64,000 bases of DNA from a virus. The stretch spans positions 17,458 to 81,457 of IMG/VR virus record IMGVR_UViG_3300018481_000020. One strand, 5' to 3'. A program made the position numbers and the translations under genes. Positions 1 to 6,715 of the stretch are shown one piece after another. Position 1 is the first letter of the stretch. Each line of letters begins with the position of its first letter. The notes beneath the pieces are model-generated. The model searched no databases. It was given only the letters and a program-made list of their open reading frames with translations, and had not been told where the DNA came from.

Positions 1-57
1 CTGTACCAGGGCCCTGACTCCTACCTGAGCGAGCACTACGGACCGAGGACGCGATGA
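1..57 (+). CDS. C-terminal end of an unidentified protein (partial)
   Basis: The first 18 codons of the window are open in frame 1 and end at TGA 55-57, read as LYQGPDSYLSEHYGPRTR. The ATG of the next gene overlaps this stop (ATGA), the same tight spacing seen in the following genes, so this is probably the tail of a real upstream gene in the same operon. No function can be assigned from 18 residues. Confidence 0.5.
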   Translation: MYQGPDSYLSEHYGPRTR

Positions 58-209
58 GTCCCGGAGAGCACCGAAAGCAGGCTGAGCTGATCCTCAAGGA
101 GGTAGCCCAGGACCTGCCGGTGGCGCAGACCCAGCAGGCCCTGCAGGTGATGGGGATCCAGGTGCAGATGGCCCAGGCCCATGCCCTGCTCGCGGGGGAG
201 GTGACCTGA
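54..209 (+). CDS. Small helical protein, 51 aa
   Basis: ATG at 54 overlaps the upstream stop and TGA 207-209 overlaps the next ATG at 209. The 51-residue product is rich in Gln, Ala and Leu and looks fully alpha-helical (for example AQTQQALQVMGIQVQMAQA), possibly a short coiled coil. It is supported by overlap on both sides rather than by similarity. Function unknown; a small oligomeric accessory protein is possible. Confidence 0.6.
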   Translation: MSPGEHRKQAELILKEVAQDLPVAQTQQALQVMGIQVQMAQAHALLAGEVT

Positions 210-403
210 TGGACTTCCAGCAAGGTATGCGGATGGCCAAGCAGATGAAGAAGAAGGACGCCTACATCAGGACGGCCATCGACAAGACCGTAGCCGAGAA
301 CCATGGCGTGGTCGCGCTGAAGTTTCGCGACAGGGGTCGGCACATGGAGATCGAGATCCTCGATGAGCCCTTCGACACCGAAGTCCGGGTGTATCCGGGA
401 TGA
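209..403 (+). CDS. Small hypothetical protein, 64 aa
   Basis: It starts at ATG 209 (sharing a base with the upstream stop) and ends in an ATGA overlap with the nuclease gene at 400. The N-terminal half is basic and helical (QMKKKDAYIR). The C-terminal half looks like beta strands (VVALKFRD, HMEIEILDEP). Position directly before a Cas4-like nuclease suggests a DNA-metabolism partner, but this is inference from context only. Confidence 0.65.
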   Translation: MDFQQGMRMAKQMKKKDAYIRTAIDKTVAENHGVVALKFRDRGRHMEIEILDEPFDTEVRVYPG

Positions 404-1155
404 GATTCTCAGAGACCCTGAAGATGAATGACCCCGGGCTGGTGGTCAGCAGGAGACACGACGCCTGGGTGACCAAGGATGATCATCCGATCTTCAGTGA
501 GGAAGCCCTCAAGTTCGCGCAGAGAGAGCTGACCAAGGGCGATCGAGTGCGCAAGGGCACAGTGAGTGCCTCCTCCCTGGGTGAGTGCAAACGCGAGCAG
601 CAGTTCACCTTCGCGGGGATGGAAAAGCTCCCGATGGACGCGAAGAACGCGATGAAGGTGTCCAACGGCTCGTTCATGCACCTGAGGTGGCAGATGGCCG
701 GCATCACCGAGGGCTGGCTGCCACATGCGGAGGTATCGGTAGGAACCAACCCATACCAACTCTCCGGGACCATGGATGGAGTGCTCTACGAGGAGTCAGT
801 GCTGGAGCTGAAGTCGACCAACATGAATGGCTTCAGCCGGGTGCAGACCTTCGGGCCGATGATCCCGCACCTGTACCAGATGGCCACCTACATGCTGTGC
901 ACGGGGCGGGAGAAGGGTGTCTTCATCTATGAGTGCAAGGACAACCAGGAGTACAAGGAGATCCCGATCAAGCGCGATGAGTTGCCGATCGAGGATGCCA
1001 TGGGGTCAGCCAACCAGATCTGGGAGGCCATCGAGACCAAGCGGCTGTACGAACCACTGAACGACTGCCTGGACAAGAAGGGCTGGAGGTACAACTCCTG
1101 CCCGTTCCGGGATAGGTGCCTGGGGATCCATGAGTGGAGTGAGATCGATGGATGA
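400..1155 (+). CDS. Cas4/RecB-like PD-(D/E)XK exonuclease
   Basis: The 251-aa protein has the Cas4-type arrangement: an N-terminal Cys (C63 in LGECKRE), His94, Asp126 (SGTMDG), the E136-L-K138 motif, the downstream Gln160 motif (QMATYM), and a C-terminal Cys cluster (C223, C234, C240). Four cysteines placed around a PD-(D/E)XK core are typical of Fe-S-cluster Cas4/AddB-like nucleases. No cas1 or CRISPR repeats are nearby, so a role in phage recombination or replication, or in end processing, is more likely than adaptation. The start is set by the ATGA overlap at 400. Confidence 0.85.
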   Translation: MRFSETLKMNDPGLVVSRRHDAWVTKDDHPIFSEEALKFAQRELTKGDRVRKGTVSASSLGECKREQQFTFAGMEKLPMDAKNAMKVSNGSFMHLRWQMAGITEGWLPHAEVSVGTNPYQLSGTMDGVLYEESVLELKSTNMNGFSRVQTFGPMIPHLYQMATYMLCTGREKGVFIYECKDNQEYKEIPIKRDELPIEDAMGSANQIWEAIETKRLYEPLNDCLDKKGWRYNSCPFRDRCLGIHEWSEIDG

Positions 1156-1573
1156 CCTCCCAGTGGAGTACATCGCCGGCGTGCTGGATGCAGTGGGTGT
1201 GTTCAAGCTACGCAAGGTTCCGGGGAGTGGAACCAAGCTCGCCCAGATCAGTGTGCACGGGATGCCACCAGAGGTGTTGCGGGTACTGGCCCAAGCCACT
1301 GGAACGAGCGTGGTGAAGACCGAACGCAAGTACCACGGGGTGAGGTGTGCCGAGCACTGCACCGAGTCTCATGTGGACACCACCAGCGTCTCGCACAAGT
1401 GGGTGGTGACCGGAGTGAAGGCCACTGTGCTGCTGAGCACCGTGCTGCCCTATCTGCGGGCCAAGAGCGAGAAGGCGGCACATGTGCTCGAAGAGGGCAT
1501 GGCAGCCCCGTATAAGCCAGAGACGATGCGCAAGATGGAGCGCCTGGGCTGGGATGTGAGTCATGTCGCGTAA
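1148..1573 (+). CDS. LAGLIDADG-like DNA-binding protein, probably catalytically degenerate
   Basis: The 141-aa product opens with EYIAGVLDAVGVFKL, which matches the first helix and strand of LAGLIDADG endonucleases (usually YIAGFFDGDGSI). The later VLPYLRAKSEKA matches the conserved 'lPyLriKk.qA' segment of that fold. The usual acidic active-site residue after the first helix appears altered (DAVG instead of DGEG), so it may bind DNA without cutting. ATG 1148 overlaps the stop of the nuclease gene. A freestanding homing endonuclease remnant or a co-opted DNA-binding protein are both possible. Confidence 0.65.
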   Translation: MDDLPVEYIAGVLDAVGVFKLRKVPGSGTKLAQISVHGMPPEVLRVLAQATGTSVVKTERKYHGVRCAEHCTESHVDTTSVSHKWVVTGVKATVLLSTVLPYLRAKSEKAAHVLEEGMAAPYKPETMRKMERLGWDVSHVA

Positions 1574-1745
1574 AGGAATCTCAGAGGCGAACTCGAAGAT
1601 GACGCCTTGCCCAGTGTGTGGACGGAACGCAGTGATGGCATCAGGCAAGGTCCGCCGGCACCCAGGCAAGCGCCGGTTCGGGGATTCGATTCACGAACCC
1701 CTGTGCCCAGGAACCAGTGAGGTGGCGGGTGAAGATCATTCCTGA
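1563..1745 (+). CDS. Small zinc-finger-like protein, 60 aa
   Basis: The product contains a CPVCGRN knuckle near residue 16 and later His/Cys residues (RRHPGK, HEPLCPG), enough for a single small zinc-binding site. The start at 1563 overlaps the preceding gene by 11 nt and the product runs 17 nt into the next. No clear Shine-Dalgarno sequence is visible, so translational coupling is likely. Function unknown. Confidence 0.55.
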   Translation: MSRKGISEANSKMTPCPVCGRNAVMASGKVRRHPGKRRFGDSIHEPLCPGTSEVAGEDHS

Positions 1746-2145
1746 AGTACGAGCGCCTGAAGTGAAGAGATTCACTCGGAGGCTCACAGATGTAGAGGTT
1801 CTTGAGGGACTACCGAGTGTTGATGATCTCCATGACGAGTTGCTGAGGTATGCAGATGTGATCTTGGGGAGAGCAGATCCTCCGTTAGAGATCGATGGGT
1901 TCTACCTGGACCTGATGGAGGTGGCTGCCGCGTACTACGCGCGGGCCAAGGAGATCGACATGCTGATCCACTGGGAGGAGCAGAACAGACGAGTTATCCG
2001 AGGTAGCGGTTACTACAAGTTTCGTACCGGGCAGCTGAGGTCATTCATCGAGATGGCCAAGATGATGGCTGACCTGGGCTCACGCCGGCTCAGTCAGGAG
2101 AGATTGCTCTCCGAGCAACGGTATGACGCGGGGAATGGCGAATGA
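1729..2145 (+). CDS. Hypothetical helical protein, 138 aa
   Basis: I chose GTG 1729, which has GAGG seven bases upstream; GTG 1717 in the same frame is an alternative. The C-terminal two thirds is strongly helical and conserved-looking (YLDLMEVAAAYYARAKEIDMLI, then RTGQLRSFIEMAKMM). No catalytic motif is visible. It ends in an ATGA overlap with the wHTH gene at 2142. Function unknown. Confidence 0.65.
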   Translation: MKIIPEVRAPEVKRFTRRLTDVEVLEGLPSVDDLHDELLRYADVILGRADPPLEIDGFYLDLMEVAAAYYARAKEIDMLIHWEEQNRRVIRGSGYYKFRTGQLRSFIEMAKMMADLGSRRLSQERLLSEQRYDAGNGE

Positions 2146-2519
2146 GGATCGTCCCAGATCCCTCCTGGGAGGAGCACTACGCCAAGCGGCTACGAGCTGC
2201 GGGATGGGTATGCCATCCCCCAGGTCAGAGCTGTGTGGGTGCTGCGCATGCGTTCAATGGCAAACGGAGCACCTCACATGCTGCGAGTGTCTATGTGCTC
2301 CCCAGGACTGGCACACAGCGCTATCAGATCCTGGATGCGCTCAAGCGTGGGCCGGCCACTGATCCAGAGCTGCAGCAGCTGTTGGGGCTCAGTCCTAACT
2401 CAGAACGGCCTCGTCGCCTGGAGCTGGTCGATGGTGGCTTCGTGCGAGACTCAGGACGTGTACGGCGGCATCACGGCATGGAGCACACCGTCTGGGAGAT
2501 CTGTGATGACAGCGACTGA
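2142..2519 (+). CDS. Winged-helix DNA-binding protein, 125 aa
   Basis: The segment from about residue 63 (YQILDALKRGPATDPEL, then LLGLSP, then RRLELVDGGFVRDSG) has the helix-turn-helix-wing order of a winged-helix domain, with a wing rich in Arg and His. ATG 2142 overlaps the preceding stop as ATGA. Likely a phage transcriptional or DNA-modification accessory regulator; the target is unknown. Confidence 0.65.
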   Translation: MRIVPDPSWEEHYAKRLRAAGWVCHPPGQSCVGAAHAFNGKRSTSHAASVYVLPRTGTQRYQILDALKRGPATDPELQQLLGLSPNSERPRRLELVDGGFVRDSGRVRRHHGMEHTVWEICDDSD

Positions 2520-2664
2520 GCCAGAGCCCACGAGGCAGCAGATCCTCTCTGCCCTCGATGGAGCTCTGATCAGTCTGGAGGAATGGGCTGGTAGCAACGC
2601 AGACAGGTACAAGTACGTCGCAGAGGAGATAACCACACTGAAGTGGCTGAAGACTCAGTACTAG
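2506..2664 (+). CDS. Small hypothetical protein, 52 aa
   Basis: ATG 2506 (or GTG 2503) lies just inside the end of the wHTH gene and the frame runs to TAG 2664. The product is acidic and helical (EPTRQQILSALDGALISLEEWA). It is the last gene before a 73-nt intergenic gap, which suggests it closes a transcription unit. Unknown function. Confidence 0.5.
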   Translation: MTATEPEPTRQQILSALDGALISLEEWAGSNADRYKYVAEEITTLKWLKTQY

Positions 2665-2688
2665 ACATGACACGTCTCAACACACCTA

Positions 2689-2726
2689 CGTCCATACGAC
2701 TGGATGTGTTGCGTCCATACGACTGG
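2689..2726. repeat. Two 15-bp direct repeats upstream of the RHH gene
   Basis: The 15-mer CGTCCATACGACTGG occurs perfectly at 2689-2703 and again at 2712-2726, a 23-bp period close to two helical turns. The pair lies in the only sizeable gap of this region, immediately upstream of a ribbon-helix-helix gene. RHH proteins usually bind tandem short repeats and repress themselves, so this is a plausible operator. Confidence 0.6.
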
Positions 2727-2746
2727 GTTGATGTACGTTGGTGTAT

Positions 2747-2920
2747 ATGGAATCACAGCCCAATACTGCCCAGGTTCAACTGCGTCTGCCCATCGGGATG
2801 CTCACCGAGATCGATGAGGTGAAGGACCCGGAGATGTCCCGCTCGGCATGGATCAGAGGAGCTGTCCGGCTACGGATACGCAAGACTCGTACTGAACAGG
2901 AGAAAGAGGTCGGGACATGA
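2747..2920 (+). CDS. Ribbon-helix-helix (CopG/Arc-like) regulator, 57 aa
   Basis: The protein reads as one beta strand (QVQLRLP) followed by two helices (MLTEIDEV, then SRSAWIRGAVRLRIRK), the RHH fold that dimerises and inserts its strand in the DNA major groove. Starts at TTG 2738 and GTG 2741 are in frame; I prefer ATG 2747. No clear Shine-Dalgarno sequence is present, so a leaderless mRNA is possible. It overlaps the next gene as ATGA. Tandem repeats just upstream suggest autoregulation. Confidence 0.75.
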   Translation: MESQPNTAQVQLRLPIGMLTEIDEVKDPEMSRSAWIRGAVRLRIRKTRTEQEKEVGT

Positions 2921-3111
2921 GTGTGATGACCAAGGAGCTCAGAGCGGCTGGTAGTGCGCGTCAGAAGGCCATGCAGCGATACAAGGATGCGATCCTGGAG
3001 GCGAAGAGCAAGGGACTGACCAACGTGGAGATCGCCCATGTACTCGGGGTCAGTGAAGGTGCGATCCGGATGTTCGCCAAGAGGCATCATCTGCAGGCTA
3101 ACCAGAACTGA
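2917..3111 (+). CDS. Small helix-turn-helix protein, 64 aa
   Basis: The C-terminal half has a clear HTH signature (GLTNVEIAHVLGVSEGAIRMF) similar to sigma-region-4 or Hin-type recognition helices, preceded by a basic helix. It overlaps the RHH gene by 4 nt and probably forms a two-gene regulatory operon with it. DNA target unknown. Confidence 0.7.
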   Translation: MSVMTKELRAAGSARQKAMQRYKDAILEAKSKGLTNVEIAHVLGVSEGAIRMFAKRHHLQANQN

Positions 3112-3131
3112 CACAGAACACTGAGGATGAC

Positions 3132-3782
3132 ATGGCGCTCACAGTGCCCAAGGCCCTGATCAATGGCCACGTGTACCACAAGCCCACGGGTGTTCCATAC
3201 GCGCACGGGTGCAATCGGGAGTCAATCCGGGATGCAGCGCGTACGGAGAGATGGGACGGCATCGACCTGGACATCAATCCGAACAAGGAGCTGACCCCGT
3301 TCGTGCACCACCAGCTCTACCCCACCAAGAAGGATGCCTGGTACGACCCCAAACACCACATCAACGATAGTCACTCATGTCGGAAGCTGAGCGATGAGCA
3401 GATGAGCCGGCTACGGGTGCGCTACCAAGGTGTGTCGCGTCCGATACTCACTGCCAGGCAAGCAGCGGTCTTCTGTCGGGATGTGAATCATGGACCACTG
3501 ATCCCCTGTTTCGAGGCCAAGGGCAGGCATCCGTGCTATCTGGACCCCCACTGGTGGTATCGAGAGTTCGTGAAGGGCATTCCAGGGAGCTGCCATGTGG
3601 TGATCATGACCCTGCCCGGGACCAGGGACTTTGGCCTACAGAAGCTGGAGGCGGCCCATGAGGCCGGCCTGCCCACGATGTGGCTATGGCGCGGAGAGAC
3701 CGCTGCTACCAAGTCCAAGGCGTTCAGGGATGCAGTGGATCTGGTCAAGTCTCGCCCTGGTCGAGGGATCTACCGGATCTAG
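3132..3782 (+). CDS. GDPD-like phosphodiesterase
   Basis: The 216-aa protein keeps the order of glycerophosphodiester phosphodiesterase motifs: a His-Gly start (YAHGCNRES, about residues 24-32), an acidic strand motif (GIDLDIN, compare the family's gaElDv), then a His pair (PFVHH). GDPDs are metal-dependent TIM-barrel enzymes that split glycerophosphodiesters. The protein is a little shorter than typical family members (about 240-300 aa). It sits directly before a second phosphohydrolase-type gene. Phage use could be lipid or teichoic-acid turnover, but the substrate is not visible in the sequence. Confidence 0.65.
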   Translation: MALTVPKALINGHVYHKPTGVPYAHGCNRESIRDAARTERWDGIDLDINPNKELTPFVHHQLYPTKKDAWYDPKHHINDSHSCRKLSDEQMSRLRVRYQGVSRPILTARQAAVFCRDVNHGPLIPCFEAKGRHPCYLDPHWWYREFVKGIPGSCHVVIMTLPGTRDFGLQKLEAAHEAGLPTMWLWRGETAATKSKAFRDAVDLVKSRPGRGIYRI

Positions 3783-3784
3783 CC

Positions 3785-4771
3785 ATGGCCACGCTGCCTT
3801 CGTTCACACACATCCACTGCTCCTCGCGCTATGACCGCACGGTGGCCTCCCTGGAGCGAGATCTGGACAGCTGGATGAAGCAGTGCTCCTTGATCACCCT
3901 GACTGAGGTGGCCACTGATGCTCGGGCCAGGACCATGAGGGAGGTTGGTTGGGGACTGTGGAACTCGCCCAGCCACACCCTGCGTGCCGATGACTGCGCG
4001 ATCCTGTGGGATCTGAAGTACTGGCGCGAGCAGATGCACATGACCCGGAACCTGTATGGCCCGTTCCGCCAGGAGAAGCGAGTGATCAACGGGATCACTG
4101 CGTGTACCAACCTGCTGCGACACCAGAACACCGGGCACAAGCTGCTCACCAGCGTGACCCACATGCCTCTGCACGCGGGGATCAAGACTCCTGGACACAG
4201 GGATGCGCGCTGGGACATGTCTCAACGTGCGCGCGCGAGGAGGGTGGCCTACCAGGTCTCGGTGAGGGCCTGGAACACACACATCGATGCTCAGGTGCGC
4301 AAGCACAAGCCCGATGGGGTGCTGATCGTCTCGGACTGGAACTTCAACCTGAAGCTCACCTGGGTCAGGCGCTACCTGAACAACAGCTTCGGGGCTGGAT
4401 ATCACCAGGCCTGGACTCGATTCCCCACTCATGGAGGAAGCCTGCGTGGAGGCCCGGTAGCGCCCCTGGGAGCGCCTGGGCGGGGTAGAGGCGACCGGAT
4501 CATCGATGGCTCGATGATGGACAGTGGACTGCGAGTGAGCACCCATCCGAACCTGATGGCCAGGACCATCAGCTCCGATCACCGTCCCTACAAGGAGGGG
4601 TTCACCTTCACACGAAGAGCCGGCCACCCTGGCGGTCCGATCCAGGGCGGCGAGGACGCCTCTGGCGACATCTACGAGGGCGACGCCTGGTGGGGCTTCG
4701 GTGACTACATGGATGACGAGCTCTACCCGGTCGATACCGCCATAGAGGAAAAATCGGAAGGCGTACCCTGA
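3785..4771 (+). CDS. Endonuclease/exonuclease/phosphatase (EEP) superfamily protein
   Basis: The 328-aa product has EEP landmarks in order: LITLTEV (metal-binding Glu, compare iiaLQEv) near residue 35, a central VSDWNFNL (compare gDfN), and SSDHRPY (compare SDHrpv) near the end. The family includes DNase I-like nucleases and phosphodiesterases that use a divalent metal. The start is ATG 3785, two bases after the previous stop. The tail after residue 280 is acidic and likely disordered. It could be a DNA nuclease or a lipid or nucleotide phosphodiesterase. Confidence 0.7.
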   Translation: MATLPSFTHIHCSSRYDRTVASLERDLDSWMKQCSLITLTEVATDARARTMREVGWGLWNSPSHTLRADDCAILWDLKYWREQMHMTRNLYGPFRQEKRVINGITACTNLLRHQNTGHKLLTSVTHMPLHAGIKTPGHRDARWDMSQRARARRVAYQVSVRAWNTHIDAQVRKHKPDGVLIVSDWNFNLKLTWVRRYLNNSFGAGYHQAWTRFPTHGGSLRGGPVAPLGAPGRGRGDRIIDGSMMDSGLRVSTHPNLMARTISSDHRPYKEGFTFTRRAGHPGGPIQGGEDASGDIYEGDAWWGFGDYMDDELYPVDTAIEEKSEGVP

Positions 4772-4774
4772 GTC

Positions 4775-4918
4775 ATGGCCATACTGGGAGTGATACTGCT
4801 CGTCATCGGGATCGTGCTCAGCATCTACTGGCTGACGATCATCGGAGCGATTCTGCTGATCATCGGGCTGGTGCTCTGGTTCGTGCCTGTCGGTGGACAC
4901 AGAAGGCGCTACTACTAG
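4775..4918 (+). CDS. Small two-helix membrane protein, 47 aa
   Basis: ATG 4775 opens a 47-aa frame ending at TAG 4916-4918, whose G starts the next gene's GTG. Two hydrophobic helices (ILGVILLVIGIVLSIYW and IIGAILLIIGLVLWFV) are joined by a tiny turn and followed by a basic tail (HRRRYY). Closely similar small hairpin membrane proteins are common in actinobacteriophages. A holin-like or membrane-anchoring role is conceivable, but the gene is far from the lysis enzymes. Confidence 0.75.
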   Translation: MAILGVILLVIGIVLSIYWLTIIGAILLIIGLVLWFVPVGGHRRRYY

Positions 4919-5436
4919 TGATCTACATGGGCGTGGACCTCGGTGTGCACAAGCTCTCCTGTGCTGTCCTGGACGCCAGCGCGCCTGAGCATCCAACGAT
5001 CCTGGCGGTGGAGAGCGTGGAGGTGAGCAACGAGACATCTCGGGACCTGCAGCTGTGCGCTCTGGGCAGCTACGTCCATGACATGGCCCTGACCATGGAT
5101 GTGGGCTCGACCTGGATCGAAGAGGTGATCATCGGCAACAACCGCAAGTACTCCCTGCAGCTGGCCGAGGTGAAGGGCGCAGTGCTCTCCGACCTGGCTC
5201 ACCTACGTATGCAGAATGGGACAGATACCCGCACAGTGGACAACAAGGTGTGGAAGCGGGAGATCATCGGAGGGGGAAACGCCTCGAAAGAGGAGATCAA
5301 GAACTACATCATTGCTACTCACCCAAGTTACGCTCCTTTCTGTGGAGAACAGGACGAGTTCGATGCCGTGGCCATCGCCCTCTACGGACTCCGCATCTCC
5401 GCCAGGGCCAGCAAGCTCCACCTACAGCCTGGATGA
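4918..5436 (+). CDS. RuvC-like Holliday junction resolvase
   Basis: The 172-aa protein starts with MGVDLGVHKL (Asp7 in the first strand), has a second acidic strand (STWIEEVIIGNN, Glu68/69) and ends the fold with EQDEFDAVAIALYG (Asp146/149). This is the RNase H-fold resolvase pattern with the family's KreiiG.gnasKe-type segment (about residues 113-126). It cleaves four-way junctions during phage recombination, replication or packaging. The start is GTG 4918 overlapping the stop of the membrane protein; ATG 4927 is an alternative. Confidence 0.85.
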   Translation: MIYMGVDLGVHKLSCAVLDASAPEHPTILAVESVEVSNETSRDLQLCALGSYVHDMALTMDVGSTWIEEVIIGNNRKYSLQLAEVKGAVLSDLAHLRMQNGTDTRTVDNKVWKREIIGGGNASKEEIKNYIIATHPSYAPFCGEQDEFDAVAIALYGLRISARASKLHLQPG

Positions 5437-5500
5437 CTGGCTGACCAACACCCACCAGCAGGTGCCCGACGAGGACACTCAACGGTGGGTTTCATACTCT

Positions 5501-5956
5501 ATGGCCGATTTGTACCCCGAATGGCAGCGTAGGCCTGAGGGAGAAGGTCCTCGGTGTACAGATGTGGGCCTGCAGTACTACTTCGGGGAGGACACTGGCT
5601 CCCAGCCAACGATGAGCATCTCCCAGGTCAGGCGAGCATCGAAGCTCTGTGATGCCTGTCCCGTATTCTTCGAGTGCTTGCGACACAGCTTGGAGTTCCG
5701 GGAGGCGTACGGGGTCTGGGCGGGGACTTCGGGACGAGTACGCCGCCGGATCTTCAAGATGATGGACAATGGCCTCACCACGATCGGTGAGGTCATGGAG
5801 GTGTTTGAACGTGGCGAAGGTGACCGATATCGAGTCCCCCCGCAAAGGCAGGGGAGTAGCGCGTTCAAAGAGTTCGCCCCGGAGCCCGTCCCCAGAGCTG
5901 ATGGACAAGGCCAGGGCGGCCTACGAGCTGATGATCGGGGGGAAGTCGCGCTCTGA
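5501..5956 (+). CDS. WhiB-family Fe-S transcriptional regulator
   Basis: The product has the four WhiB cysteines (PRCTDVG, then CDACPVFFEC as C-x2-C-x5-C) followed by the GVWAGTSGRVRRR turn and basic helix, the signature of Wbl proteins. These hold a 4Fe-4S cluster and bind the principal sigma factor. The start is uncertain: ATG 5501 (151 aa) or GTG 5462. The 3' end overlaps the next gene by 146 nt, and the last 45 or so residues look low in conservation. A WhiB gene is a good marker for an actinobacterial host. Confidence 0.85.
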   Translation: MADLYPEWQRRPEGEGPRCTDVGLQYYFGEDTGSQPTMSISQVRRASKLCDACPVFFECLRHSLEFREAYGVWAGTSGRVRRRIFKMMDNGLTTIGEVMEVFERGEGDRYRVPPQRQGSSAFKEFAPEPVPRADGQGQGGLRADDRGEVAL

Positions 5957-6293
5957 GATCTCCGAGATCCTCGGCTATGAGCACGCTGAGGATGTCTCCC
6001 GGTTGATGACCCAGCGCTTCGCGGCTGATTCCTCGCACCTCTCCGCGCAGGAGACCAAGGACATCCGGGCCCTGGAGACGATGCGCCTGGACGCCCTGCA
6101 GGCTGCTGTGTGGCCCGCAGCCATGATGGGTGACCCCAAGAGCGTGGACTCTGCGGTGAAGATCATCCTGGCCCGGATGCGGGTGAACAACCTGGATCAG
6201 GTCGACCCGGTGGTGAACAAGCAGATGATCCTGGTGATGGGCGACAAGGAAGAGGACTACATCGCTGCCCTGAAGGCTGCGGCGGACGACTAG
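5811..6293 (+). CDS. HTH protein, candidate small terminase subunit
   Basis: Start GTG 5811 is supported by GGAGG at 5797-5801. The 160-aa product begins with a disordered basic/Ser/Pro leader, then an HTH (MIGGKSRSEISEILGYEHAEDVSRLM), then a long helical region (RALETMRLDALQAAVWPAAMMGDPKSVDSAV) typical of small-terminase-like DNA-binding phage proteins. The large terminase lies 11.5 kb downstream, so the assignment as TerS is tentative. It overlaps the WhiB gene extensively, which is unusual; ATG 5901 would shorten the overlap. Confidence 0.6.
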   Translation: MAKVTDIESPRKGRGVARSKSSPRSPSPELMDKARAAYELMIGGKSRSEISEILGYEHAEDVSRLMTQRFAADSSHLSAQETKDIRALETMRLDALQAAVWPAAMMGDPKSVDSAVKIILARMRVNNLDQVDPVVNKQMILVMGDKEEDYIAALKAAADD

Positions 6294-6315
6294 CGCTGAT
6301 CAGGAAGATGGAGAC

Positions 6316-6702
6316 ATGGGAGCTGCCTACGTACCGATGGAGATCGACCAGGGCGAGGACTGGACGACCTCGATCGTCTACACCGATGACTACGACGAGC
6401 CCTACAACGTGATCGCGCCCTGTCGGATGGACATCAAGTCCAACGGTGGTGCTACCCAGCTCAGCCTGAACACTCCTGAGGTCACGCTCCCCGAAGGAGA
6501 GATCCCCGAGCTGGGCATCTCATCGGAGATCGGTTTGATCCAGATCCACATCGAGGACTCGATCACCGCAGCCCTGATCCCCGGGGTCTACAAGTACGAC
6601 CTGTTCGTCACCGTCAACGATGGCAACGAGTACGCCGGCAACCAGGTGCAGCGGCTGGTCTACGGTGAGGTCGTCGTGAACCAGAGAGTGACCCAGCTAT
6701 GA
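6316..6702 (+). CDS. LtfC/p132-like beta-sandwich tail protein
   Basis: The 128-aa protein begins with an EIDQGEDW-type motif and continues as alternating strands to a YDLFV.V..G......LVYGEV ending, the pattern of the LtfC/p132/Gp6 beta-sandwich family found beside phage tail fibre genes. It is first in the tail-fibre cluster and 13 nt before a collagen-like fibre gene. Likely a structural adaptor in the adsorption apparatus. Confidence 0.65.
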   Translation: MGAAYVPMEIDQGEDWTTSIVYTDDYDEPYNVIAPCRMDIKSNGGATQLSLNTPEVTLPEGEIPELGISSEIGLIQIHIEDSITAALIPGVYKYDLFVTVNDGNEYAGNQVQRLVYGEVVVNQRVTQL

Positions 6703-6715
6703 GAAGGATGACCTG

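Noticed and set aside
1675-1705. Short inverted sequence (GGTTCG...CGAACC) that looks like a tRNA T-arm
   Set aside because: The flanking sequence cannot form acceptor, D or anticodon arms, and it lies inside the small zinc-finger gene.
4775-4918. Calling the 47-aa two-helix membrane protein a holin
   Set aside because: The topology is compatible, but the gene is 12 kb from the muralytic enzymes, next to a resolvase gene. I keep it as a small membrane protein of unknown role.
3779-5038. A 419-codon minus-strand frame opposite the EEP-like gene and the RuvC start
   Set aside because: It crosses three confidently read plus-strand genes, including the small membrane protein, and its product is compositionally typical of an antisense shadow.
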